A stretch of 64,000 nucleotides of DNA. Origin: Roridomyces roridus (lineage: Eukaryota; Basidiomycota; Agaricomycetes; Agaricales; Mycenaceae). The notes beneath the pieces are model-generated. The model saw only the letters and a program-made list of their open reading frames with translations, did not search any database and was not told the origin of the DNA. Position numbers and translations under genes: made by a program. Positions 43,703-52,240 of the stretch are shown in pieces (position 1 is the stretch's first letter; every line of letters begins with the position of its first letter). The DNA is taken from contig JARKIF010000001.1 of NCBI GenBank assembly GCA_029378245.1, positions 806,001 to 870,000 of the forward strand. The letters run 5' to 3'.

Positions 43703-45589
43703 GAAGGTTGGTGCGACATCGCCGAGTATCCTTGAAGCTGACATGATACCGACAATCCCATTCAGGTTGGAAAGCGACCGTGACAAACGAGTACCCAGAA
43801 AACACGAGCGAATGGTAGCTAACCAAATGTAGATTAAATGATGCCCTTGTACTTTGATCCGTCAAATGATTGCACTACTGTCTAAACAAATGACGAGCAA
43901 TTCTTGAGCAATTGTACAAGCAAGGTCTCTTCCGACGTAGTCGGAGCTTCCCAGTTGTCACTGAGAGGGAATTTCCGAGGCAGATATGAGTGTTGTCTGC
44001 ATGTAACGACGAAATGGATACCCCTTCATGAATCTACAGAATAAGAGTTCGCGCCCCGGGTGCTGGTACAATGACAATCACCGATTTTGCGACGCGAGTT
44101 CGTGCAATTGAGTGTTGTTGATCGTCATGTGATCGCCAACTCCTCTGCTCTTGCATCCATCGCCGTTCGCAGCTCCTCCGCATACCTCCTCTGGACGACC
44201 TGTATAGGCTCAGACATACAATTCTCGACGCCACCAACTCGTTGACGACCCAGCTCTTGCCCACGGCGGCTTTGGTGATGGAGATTGAATGCTCTTTGGA
44301 GGCTGGTGCGTCGTCCTCCCAGCATATTGGCATCCTCGCTAATGCACCCTGCAGATTCTCATTTCTCCTCCTCCTCCTCCTGTCTCCTCCGACGGCTGGT
44401 GTGCCCGTACCTTCGGCGGTGTCATGATGACTACATTTTTGGATGCAAGGCGCAGCTGGTGCGTCGCCTCCCTCTCCTCATCAACCCTTCTTTCTCATAA
44501 CCCTCTCAGAACCACTGAACCCTCCTCCTAACGCCTCCAATGGCCCGCGTGCGGGCGGCGTTATTCCGGTGCCATGACGACAGCTACGTGGCAGCAGCTC
44601 GCCCTTCCCCGCTCTACTTTCTGCCCCACCACGGCCTCAAATCGAGTCGGAGCTGCGTTCATCGACCTGTGAGCTGGAAAATGTGTCCCCGGATGTGTGT
44701 ATGCCACCATGCAGGTGAGCATCCACTTTCAATTGATATCTTGGAATCTTCTCGTGGTCCTACGGCTGAGACATAAACCGCCGGGAAGAGATTCACCCTC
44801 TGGAACTCCCAACCCGCGTCGGCCTTCCATTCGACTCTTTGTCATTTTGGAACCGTCCATCTATTCATTTGAGCTAACAATTCACAGGTCGCCTTCGTCA
44901 TCCCCACGCCACCCGTCGATCGATTCGCACATTCGGCCTACACCATAGATGCAGACCGTCTCCGCTGGGATGACGTAGATCGCATTCTCACCCTCTCCCT
45001 CCACTCGTGCTCCCCTTCCCGTACACACCCTACCACTCCCTTTACCCGTCGAAACCATCACGCTGTTCCCTCCCAATTCCCTGCCACCAATACGTCTCAA
45101 TCCCCTCCTCCCATCATCCAGTCCTCACCGTGCTGCTTTGCCGCCTCTTGCTTTGCCACCTCTTGCGATACGGTAGCACCAAGCAAGAGTTCGGGGGAGC
45201 CGATGCATAGGCGGGCAGCGAGCGTGCGGAGGGTGTAGTGATTGCGTGGGGGCGCACCATTTTGTGTATCACATAATGGACGCGTGGGACGAGCCTGTGC
45301 TGCGGCGGGTGGATGTAGGACGGAATTTTGAGCAGCAGGGGTACCAGGCGTGGGTGGACGTCGGGGTAAGGAGGGTATCGAGCGCGTGGAGAGCGGGGTA
45401 TTGAGAGCGGGCATCGAGAGCAAGTATCGAGCGTGTGGAGAGCCAGGGAGAGCGGGGTATCAAACACACGGGGGCGGGGTAGCAAGCGCGTGGCGGGCGG
45501 GGTAGAAAATGCGTAGTGCCGGCTGACAGTAAGCGCCGTGGCGCCTAACGCACAGGAAGCGAGTAGCAAAGCGCCGGCGAGCGCTAATT
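43703..45589. other. No supported gene
   Basis: Short ORFs without recognisable motifs on both strands. 45360-45510 is a degenerate GAGCGTGTGGAGAGC-type repeat, rich in G and low in complexity. The Helitron's right end and the flank of the inner inverted repeat must lie here. Confidence 0.4.
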
Positions 45590-45786
45590 TATTATCATTA
45601 TCATTGATGGGAAAATCGATTTATTCACATTTTCTGCATTGATGCCGAAGCAGCCGGAGTTGATACAAGCGCCGAGGAACGGCAAAAAACACCCCAACAT
45701 TTAATCAAACGTTGCTGAGATGCCGCAGCAGCCGGAAATGCCATTTCCCTGCCGGGGGTCTTTAATGCATTAGACCTACTGGGTAC
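45590..45786 (-). repeat. Inner terminal inverted repeat, right copy
   Basis: GCATTAGACCTACTGGGTACA at about 45766-45786 is the inverted partner of 26953-26972. Weaker inverted similarity extends left to about 45600. The plus-strand ORF beginning beside it is truncated at this point. Confidence 0.5.
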
Positions 45787-47115
45787 ACTGAGGGTGGGAA
45801 CGGGAAGCGGAAGAAGAGGAGGACGGATGACGAGGACTGGGACAGCGATGATGAAGATGACGAAAGTGAGGATGAGGGTGCGGAAGAGAATGAGGATGTG
45901 GAAGGCCAGGAAGGCGAGAGTGAGGAGGAGCCAGTACGGCAGACGAAGAGGCAGTCAAGCACGCGTGCGCGCAAGCCAGGAAAACAGCAAAAACAGCAAA
46001 AGTCGGCGGACGACCCTACGGCGTGGGCGCGAGAGATGAAAGCGGATTTGATGGAACGTGGAGCCAGGATGGGGCCGGAATGGGAGCCGTTGGTCGACCT
46101 CTGGTGGAAACTGGAGGAATCTACGGGATTCGATGTTGGCAAGGTAAGATCTGCGGTGTCGAAATTAGCCCATCACTCACGATCGAATAGGGCAAAGGCT
46201 TTACCACGAAAAATCGGCCAGACCAGATGAGGGTCTGGATTGGGCGTGGGCACACGGGCGTGGCGCCCGAGCTGATGGTGAACAGCTTCGCGAAGAACTG
46301 GTGGAAGTGGTGGAAGACGCTGAACCCGGATTGGAGGCTCCCGGATGGGCAAGATGGGGAACTGGTCCAGGAGGGCTCGGGGAGCTGGAAGTCGCTGATG
46401 CTGCCGGGTCAAAATGGCTTGCTTGGCCCGATCACGTGTTTGAAGTGGTGGCACGAGCGGCTGGAGACAGAGGACCAGCGGGCGGAGTGGAAACGCGCAG
46501 TGGAAGATGTGACGTGGGTATTGCGAGGCATGAATGCGTGAGTGCGCTTTTTCAATTCATTGCATTTGACTGACGACACGTAGATTGATAGAAGACACGG
46601 TGATGGAAGACGTCGAGCCCGAAGACGCGGTAATTCAAGACGTCGAGCAGCAGCCACGACGTGCACCAGCGAGACCCAGGCCAAAGCCCGCGTGGGCCAA
46701 GGCAAATAATCAGCCCACCAGGCCAGTCCCTGATGACGAGCGTGCGCCCATCACCAATACCACCGAGACGCATGTCCCCGATACCCAGCCGGCGTCAATC
46801 TCGGACACGCAGCATGCGACCACGCCCATCCCCATCCCCAATGCCACGCCCACGCCCATCCCCATCCCCAATGCCCAGCCCGCGCCCATCACCGATATCG
46901 CCGGTACGCAGCCGGTGCCCATCCCTGTCCCTGGTATGGAAGAGCCGACGCCAGTTACTGCTCTACGCCGCAGCACCAGATCGCTGCAGGATAAGGGGCG
47001 TTCGGCGCTTTCATTAGCGGGGCTGCTGCAGGCAAATCCAGACCCGAGAACGCCGGGGCTGCCGGCTAGCCTGTGGCCACCGCGGGAGCCGGAGGAGCCG
47101 GAGGAGGAGCATTGA
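45787..47115 (+). pseudogene. Outer-transposon ORF, Trp-rich domain protein, N-terminus missing
   Basis: Open from the inner repeat without an in-frame ATG for about 80 codons, so the N-terminus is lost. Exons: to 46144 (acidic, then REMKADLMERGARMGPEWEPL and LWWKLEESTGFDVGK), 47-nt intron, then GKGFTTKNRPDQMRVWIGRG, FAKNWWKWWKTLNPDW and LKWWHERLETE to 46537, a 46-nt intron, then a Pro/Thr-rich tail with PIPIPNA repeats ending EEPEEEH and TGA (47113-47115). The Trp-rich WWKWW domain occurs in proteins encoded near Agaricomycete DNA transposons; no activity is known to me. It points toward the right terminus of the outer element, mirroring the transposase at the left end. Confidence 0.5.
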
Positions 47116-47424
47116 TGGAGGCTGCGTAGGAGTGTACGGCGTTTCTTGGCTTCAGCGGCGGCTGGGGCATGGTTTCTGTGTTTTTTTGGGTGTGTACGCG
47201 GGTTGCCGAGGTGCCGAGTCATATTAGATCATTTCCCTATTTGGCCTTTTTTGATTATCTACCTTTCTATGTGTATTTTATCAGAATTGATGGCAAAATC
47301 GTCTCCGATCAACAGTGATGGCTCATTTGAGGCTCCGAAAGCATCAAAAATCATCACCAGGGCTTCAAGGACCTCCGCCGAGAAGCCGCCAACAGCCCCC
47401 AAGCTGACCTGGCAAAGGCCTGTA

Positions 47425-47489
47425 AGTATCGCAAAACGTACCTGGACTAAGGCCCGTACATATCTAGATATATGAACTTTATGAGCTGC
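47425..47489 (-). repeat. Right terminal inverted repeat of the outer element
   Basis: GTAAGTATCGCAAAACGTAC, then CTGGACTAAGGCC, GTACATATCTAGATAT and CTTTATGAG at the outer edge. Inverted partner of 19478-19546. Confidence 0.75.
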
Positions 47490-47847
47490 GGCTAGTACTT
47501 CTTCTTCCGTGCGCCAGCGTAGTGCGAACTAAATGGTCAATGTCAGAAGTTAAGAGATGGGGCGGATGCAGCAGACGCACGTTTCCCGACTTGTAGTGCT
47601 TCAAATCGCAGACTGCAAACTCGCGAAAGAGGCTATCGTAGTACTTTGTTGCGAGCTGGTCGTCCCAGGAGGATGAGCCCGGAGCCTTGTCGTCCTCGTC
47701 TTCACGGAGGAATCTGAGTTTTTGTTCGTTTGAGGACCCAGTTCAAGAGGAGGAGGGTGAGACGGACTTGTGGGACGCTTTGAGGATCTCGAATTCGGAT
47801 TTGCCGGCTGCTGGTGGAGATGGTGGGCGGCGAGGGTAGAGCGACAT
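47490..47847 (-). pseudogene. FRA10AC1: FRA10AC1 homologue, 5' part
   Basis: Exons 47847-47768, 47713-47581 and 47528-47490 with GT-AG introns of 54 and 52 nt. Starts MSLYPRRPPSPPAAGKSEFE, then ILKASHKFLREDEDD, WDDQLATKYYDSLFREFAVC, DLKHYKSGN and FALRWRTEEEVLA. These are the conserved central motifs of the family (human equivalent: a WEKRLAKKYYDKLFKEYCIADL-like stretch, read as two parts). The last exon breaks off after E-E-E-V-L-A, where the outer transposon begins; the protein should continue at 19477. The coding parts on both sides are otherwise undamaged. Divergent from the dioxygenase gene, 621 bp between starts. Confidence 0.85.
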
Positions 47848-48418
47848 GGAAGCGCAAGCGGAGAGAGTGGCAAGATGATGCCGTGAATCACGATTCGAGA
47901 CTTGTCCTCTGCCTCAAGAGGTTGCTCTGGCATAAGTACTCACTCTCCTTCATTTTCATTGGAGAGGTCCAATCAAAGCAGCAAGTAGTATTCCTGGCAT
48001 GGGGACTGCGCACCGGCGTATGCACCGAGGCGACCGGGCTGGTCACAAAACTCGACTCTAGCCACTGCCAGTGAACTCCGTACCTCTTCTCAAAGGGATC
48101 TTCGCTGCCACGGAACCTGATATCTAGGTAACGTCCGAAGACGACGTTTCTAGCTGTTCCAGGGCCGAATTCTCCTATCTCATCAGTGAAACGACCTAGG
48201 CTCGGCAAAACGAACTTTGTTTTTGAAAAGTCCCTGCAACTAGGACCGTCCTTCTAGCACCTTGGCCTTGTTCATTTCCTCACCTCCCGACTTCAAGTTC
48301 TGATTACCTGGGACTGTACCCACTCACCCCTCGGAGGGTGTTGATACTCACGCGGCAGATGAATTCGCCGCTCAAAGCCTCACAGCGGACCAAAGTATCG
48401 TACGGTTATGGGCAGCCG

Positions 48419-48425
48419 TATAAAA
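48419..48425 (+). promoter_or_regulatory. TATA box of the dioxygenase gene
   Basis: TATAAAA, 44 bp before the start codon, in GCCGTATAAAATTC. Confidence 0.5.
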
Positions 48426-48468
48426 TTCACTTCCAATCTATCCTCTTTACCCCATATCCACGAGAAAT

Positions 48469-49537
48469 ATGGCAACCTTTGACCTCCCGACGATGCAAAA
48501 GAAATGGCGAAAGGTTCTCGACGAACTTCCCGACACTCCCGAGAAGATCCCCGCTTTTTTCTTCGGTCACGGAGCGCCCATGACGATGGGTCCTGACTCT
48601 GATTCGGCTGGCCACGTCCCCGCGTCTATCCTGTCCTGGGGTGGTGCGAGCGGGCCTTTGGCCACATTTCTCAAGGACTTCGGGCCTGCACTCCTCAAGA
48701 AATACCAGCCCAAAGGTATCGTCGTGTTCAGTGCTCATTGGGAAACGGACGGGGAACGTCTAGGCGCGCGCCCTTTCATCTCTTCAAATTCTGTCTATTG
48801 CTAATCGAATCTTTCAGTCACCGACTACGGCGAGACCAACCCCTTGTTGTACGATTACTTCATCAAAATCGCGCCCAGCTTCTACGAAATCGACTTTGAA
48901 TCCCGCGGCGACACTGTCCTCGCCCAACGCGTCGTAGACCTCTATAAAGCCGCTGGGCAGCGCGCGCGCCTCACTCCCAGAACTGAGGCTCGCGGGGAAG
49001 ACGGGCGTGGATTCACTGGACCAGGGTTGGATCACGGCGTCTTCATCCCCTTCCGCATCATGTTCGGGAACGTCTTCAAAGACATCCCAATTGTAGAGGT
49101 CTCAATCGACTTGAGCTTGAGTCCCGAGGTCAACTGGGACGTGGGCAAGGCGGTGGCCCAGCTGAGGGAGGAAGGCATCCTCGTCCTATCCGGCGGTTTT
49201 ACGGTGCATAACCTTGACGACTTGGGCTGCTTTTCCCCAGAGACCGCCAAGCCCGTGCATATCGAATTCGACCGCGCGGTTGTACAGGCGGCGAAGATCG
49301 AGGATGTAATTGCATTCTCTTATTCCTTTTCTGATTGCAATACTGACCACTCGCTAGGATGCAGCTCGTAAAACCGCCCTGATAAACCTCGTACAGCATC
49401 CCGGCTTCGGCGAGTGCCATTTCCCGCGAGCTGACCACTTTGTGCCCATCTACGTCGCCGCAGGGGCGGGCGATGGTGGCGCTGTACGCCTCGTTACATA
49501 CATGTACGGTTGTGAGACCATTGCCTTTGGCCTCTGA
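48469..49537 (+). CDS. LigB/DODA-type extradiol aromatic ring-opening dioxygenase (318 aa)
   Basis: Non-heme metal dioxygenase of the DODA family that cleaves catechol rings next to the two hydroxyls; in some organisms it acts on L-DOPA to give betalamic or muscaflavin-type pigments. Exons 48469-48757, 48818-49305 and 49358-49537; introns 60 and 52 nt; 957 nt coding. Family motifs: FFGHGAPMTM, FSAHWET, TDYGETNPLLYDYY-like (here with F), GLDHGVFIPFRIMF, GGFTVHNL and RADHFVPIYVAAGAG. Metal-ligand His candidates lie in the first, second and last of these; the active-site His in LDHGV is present. Length is within the family's usual range of about 260-320. The substrate cannot be told from sequence. 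No frameshift. Confidence 0.85.
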
Positions 49538-49660
49538 GTTTTGCGTATTTTCATATACTTTCTTCTCTGCGCTAGGAGCTTCATGTAAGTATTGCTGTGC
49601 CTACTTTAGAAATTCAATTCCGTACATGAACGCGCTCGCTGTTTTCCGCCCCACGGCACC

Positions 49661-50989
49661 CTAAATCTGGTCCTCCTCGTCCTCCTCGACAAATTCCTCC
49701 TGTGTTTCTGTGGCCAAGAGAATATTCGGCCCATCATCAACACCAATGTGAATATCCATCCCGTCGGCCAAAAATTGTCGAAAAATGGTGAGGTCGGCGC
49801 CATTTGTCAGAATAGCACTCGATTTACTCATAGTGAGTCGAACCGTCTGCAGCCTGCGATGACGGACCGACAGAACATGGGCGAGTGCATTCAACACGTC
49901 GGTGGGACCGGTGAAAGCCCGCGTGAGGAAATTGTTGACCTCCAATGTGCGGAGGTTGGGTAAGAGGGCCGGGTTGCCCGCCAAAAAATCAAACAAGGGA
50001 GCTAAAAGCTCGGAATCCGCATCGACACATTGCAAATGCGTGACGGTTGGAAGAAGAGTCATGTAGTCGTCAAAGCGATACAAGAAGTTTCCATCCTGAG
50101 TCAGCCGAAGCTTCCTAAGGGGAGGAGATGATTGCTTCAAGAAAAAGGTGAGGGCTTCTTGGGAGAGATCCTCCGCCGAAGAAGCGAGAAATTCTAGCCC
50201 GGGGGCGGTGATCCATTGTATAGCAGTAGAATTGTTGATGCAGGTGAGGTTACGCAAATGGGGGAGAACCAGCGTCTCTGGTCGCTCCTCGAAGTTCAAG
50301 TCCAAATATTGCATGTGCAACTCGACTAGATTGGGACAACGGCTTAACAGGTGCTGGAACGAAAGCCCGCAGTATGGGACACGGTCTGTGCCAATGATTT
50401 CCAGCTGTTGGAGCAGGGGCAGTTCCTGAATACCTCCAAGGATTTGGAAGCCAAAGCCGTCCGCGATTTCATCGAATGTTACTTGACGAAAGGAAATGAA
50501 GAGGCGTTCAAGTTGCGCAGAATGATGCAGAATGGGACGGGCCACCCGCGAGTCGCAGACTCCACTGAGGGAAATCCGCAGGGGATAACTCCTGGCGCGT
50601 CGAAGCCACGCCTCCAACAGGTGTTCGAATCCTCTGGCGCGAGGAAAGACGATAGCGATCGAAGCCCACAGGGCGGGGATGGAAAGTGATATGTCTGTCC
50701 AGTTATGACAGATACTGAGGAGGAGTAGAGGGGCAAGATGAGCTTTAGGTCGGGGGTAGCCTCGAGAATTGTCGGACTCGGAGAGATTCCGACTCGACTC
50801 GGATGGGAGACACTGCAGAAAAATCTCGGATGTAATCTTGACCGGCAGTCGCGCAATCGGATCGCGTACAGCGTTGAGCTGTTGCTGAAGGAGGCTCTTG
50901 TTGCTCTCGAGGTTCCTGAGAACATCCCTCTGCCGCTGGATTTTGAGGGAAATTTGCGTGATCTGCGCCTCGATTCCCTGCGTGGTCAT
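49661..50989 (-). CDS. F-box protein type A, copy A4 (442 aa)
   Basis: Start MTTQGIEAQITQIS. Coiled coil (IQRQRDVLRNLESNKS), F-box (IARLPVKITSEIFLQCLPS), LRR-like remainder (LLQQLEIIGTD, LRTLEVNNF) and an acidic C-terminus (EEFVEEDEEDQI) absent from A1-A3 but shared in kind with A5. Uninterrupted single exon. Its 3' end lies 123 bp from the dioxygenase 3' end (convergent). Confidence 0.8.
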   Translation of the reverse strand: MTTQGIEAQITQISLKIQRQRDVLRNLESNKSLLQQQLNAVRDPIARLPVKITSEIFLQCLPSESSRNLSESDNSRGYPRPKAHLAPLLLLSICHNWTDISLSIPALWASIAIVFPRARGFEHLLEAWLRRARSYPLRISLSGVCDSRVARPILHHSAQLERLFISFRQVTFDEIADGFGFQILGGIQELPLLQQLEIIGTDRVPYCGLSFQHLLSRCPNLVELHMQYLDLNFEERPETLVLPHLRNLTCINNSTAIQWITAPGLEFLASSAEDLSQEALTFFLKQSSPPLRKLRLTQDGNFLYRFDDYMTLLPTVTHLQCVDADSELLAPLFDFLAGNPALLPNLRTLEVNNFLTRAFTGPTDVLNALAHVLSVRHRRLQTVRLTMSKSSAILTNGADLTIFRQFLADGMDIHIGVDDGPNILLATETQEEFVEEDEEDQI

Positions 50990-51439
50990 TTCCTAACTTC
51001 CGGGTAAGCAAAGTGCATTCATCACCGGAGAGGCATACCTACGAGGTTCGGAATAGTAAATTAATCTCCTTGGGCTGTTGAACTGAGGCCAGCGTCGCGA
51101 TGTCGGCGGTGCTGCAGACTTTGATGCGCGTCGCGGTTTGCCGACTTGGAGCGTGATTCCCGAGTCCGAGTGGGCTGGATGAGCTTTTCAGCGGACACAG
51201 CGCCATGAATTGCTTTTCGTCCACCGTGACTAGTCGCTAGTAAGTACGCTGGCAGCACACCCTGAGATCGAGGTGACGGTCAAGAAGAAACCGATGCTTG
51301 GCACTGATTATCAAGTGCTTGACCTCTTGTCACGAACGTCGACCTTGACTCAGAGCTTCTTCAGAACACGCTGGGTCCAGGACTCTAATGTGAGCGAACG
51401 CTGTCTCTCCATTCCATTCTGCTGAATCTGCTTCTGATT

Positions 51440-51827
51440 TAGGGTGCTGTTTTTAATGCCTGTTTGCAAACCGGTTTATAAACCGCTGTTTATACACCCG
51501 GTTTATAATGTTTCTCAACGGATGTTCGGTTTATAAACGGCACACAGGATCAATCTGATACCATCAATCGTGCTGATGGCAGTCTGATGAGTGTTCTACT
51601 TGCTCAATGGTGGGTCAAAGCCCAGTCAGAGCTTATGGAAACTCACAGAGGCACGTCAGAGGCTCCACCGGCGTCCGGGGAAGGTGAAAATAGTTGACAA
51701 ATGGCTCTCAGAACCGTGAATTTCCTCTTCTGCTACTCGGTTTATAAACCGGTTTATAAACACCCTGTTTGCAAACCAGGTTTGTAAACCGGTTTTTAAG
51801 GGTCTGGGAATTCAAAACAGCACCCTA
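51440..51827. mobile_element. hAT-like MITE in the A4/B4 intergenic region
   Basis: 388 bp. Inverted ends TAGGGTGCTGTTTT (one extra base in places toward the interior); duplication TTCTGATT (51432-51439 and 51828-51835). The sub-terminal regions are crowded with the palindromes GGTTTATAAACC and AAACCGGTTT. It ends only 20 bp before the B4 start codon, so it replaces the B4 core promoter. Confidence 0.88.
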
Positions 51828-51847
51828 TTCTGATTAGTGCTCACAAG

Positions 51848-52235
51848 ATGCACTGCGACTCTTCTTGCTCTACGCACTGCCTTTATCGGCCTCTCAATCT
51901 CAGTAGTCCATCGGAAGACCTCGTCTCAAGCAACGACGCCCCTTCCAGCCTGCAGGCTGCTGAATTCTGCTCCGCCATCAAGAGAGCACGTAAGGACCTA
52001 GCCCGAGTACAGGATGCTCTCGCGATCCTCACCGCACAACGCACCGAGCTCGAGGATTTCATTCGAAAGAACGAGTCTGTGGTGCTCTGAAAGGGATGTA
52101 ATCGTAGTAATTATTTTACAGTATATCGCCCATATGGAAGTTCCCCGAGAAGCAATCTAGGGCAGGTAGATTGGATTTGGTCATTCTTCAGGACCTGAAT
52201 ATGGGGTACAACGATATAGATGAATTGACTGCTTA
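51848..52235 (+). pseudogene. F-box protein type B, copy B4, internally deleted
   Basis: Encodes MHCDSSCSTHCL and the coiled-coil segment (KRARKDLARVQDALAIL) up to the position just before the F-box, then stops at TGA 52088-52090. About 35 bp further the sequence matches the B-family C-terminus (WKFPEKQS, VILQDLN). The whole F-box and LRR body, about 350 codons, is missing. What is left could make an 80-residue Cys-rich coiled-coil peptide. Confidence 0.75.
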
Positions 52236-52240
52236 TTTAG

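Larger units (their letters stand above)
35220..43960 (-). mobile_element. Helitron (rolling-circle transposon), approximate limits
   Basis: Carries an apparently intact RepHel gene and a divergent accessory gene. A candidate 3' terminus lies on the minus strand at 35243-35220: hairpin GTGGCA/TGCCAC (9-nt loop) leading directly into CTAG followed by T. The CTAG is closer to the hairpin than usual, so this is tentative. The 5' TC terminus was not located; the right limit is a guess beyond the accessory gene. Confidence 0.6.
19478..47489. mobile_element. Outer KDZ-type DNA transposon carrying nested insertions (28 kb)
   Basis: Both ends carry matching inverted termini: CTCATAA, then ATATCTAGATATGTAC, then GGCCTTAGTCCAGGTACG and TTTTGCGATACTTAC. 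The left copy runs from 19478, the right copy ends at 47489. The flanks show an imperfect direct repeat (13 bp, 10 matches; core GGCTAG-AC) inside one FRA10AC1 exon. The KDZ transposase is at the left end, transcribed toward it; another ORF at the right end is transcribed toward the right terminus. If the inner nest (about 26945-45785) and the MITE are removed, the element is about 8.8 kb, a plausible KDZ size. Confidence 0.7.

Noticed and set aside
19478..47489. The block as a natural 28-kb intron of FRA10AC1
   Set aside because: Known introns in this gene are 52 and 54 nt, the ends carry inverted transposon termini, and the codons EVLA are present on both sides as a duplication.
6152..49537. 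P450 plus dioxygenase as a secondary-metabolite cluster
   Set aside because: They are 41 kb apart, the P450 is dead and no backbone synthase is present.
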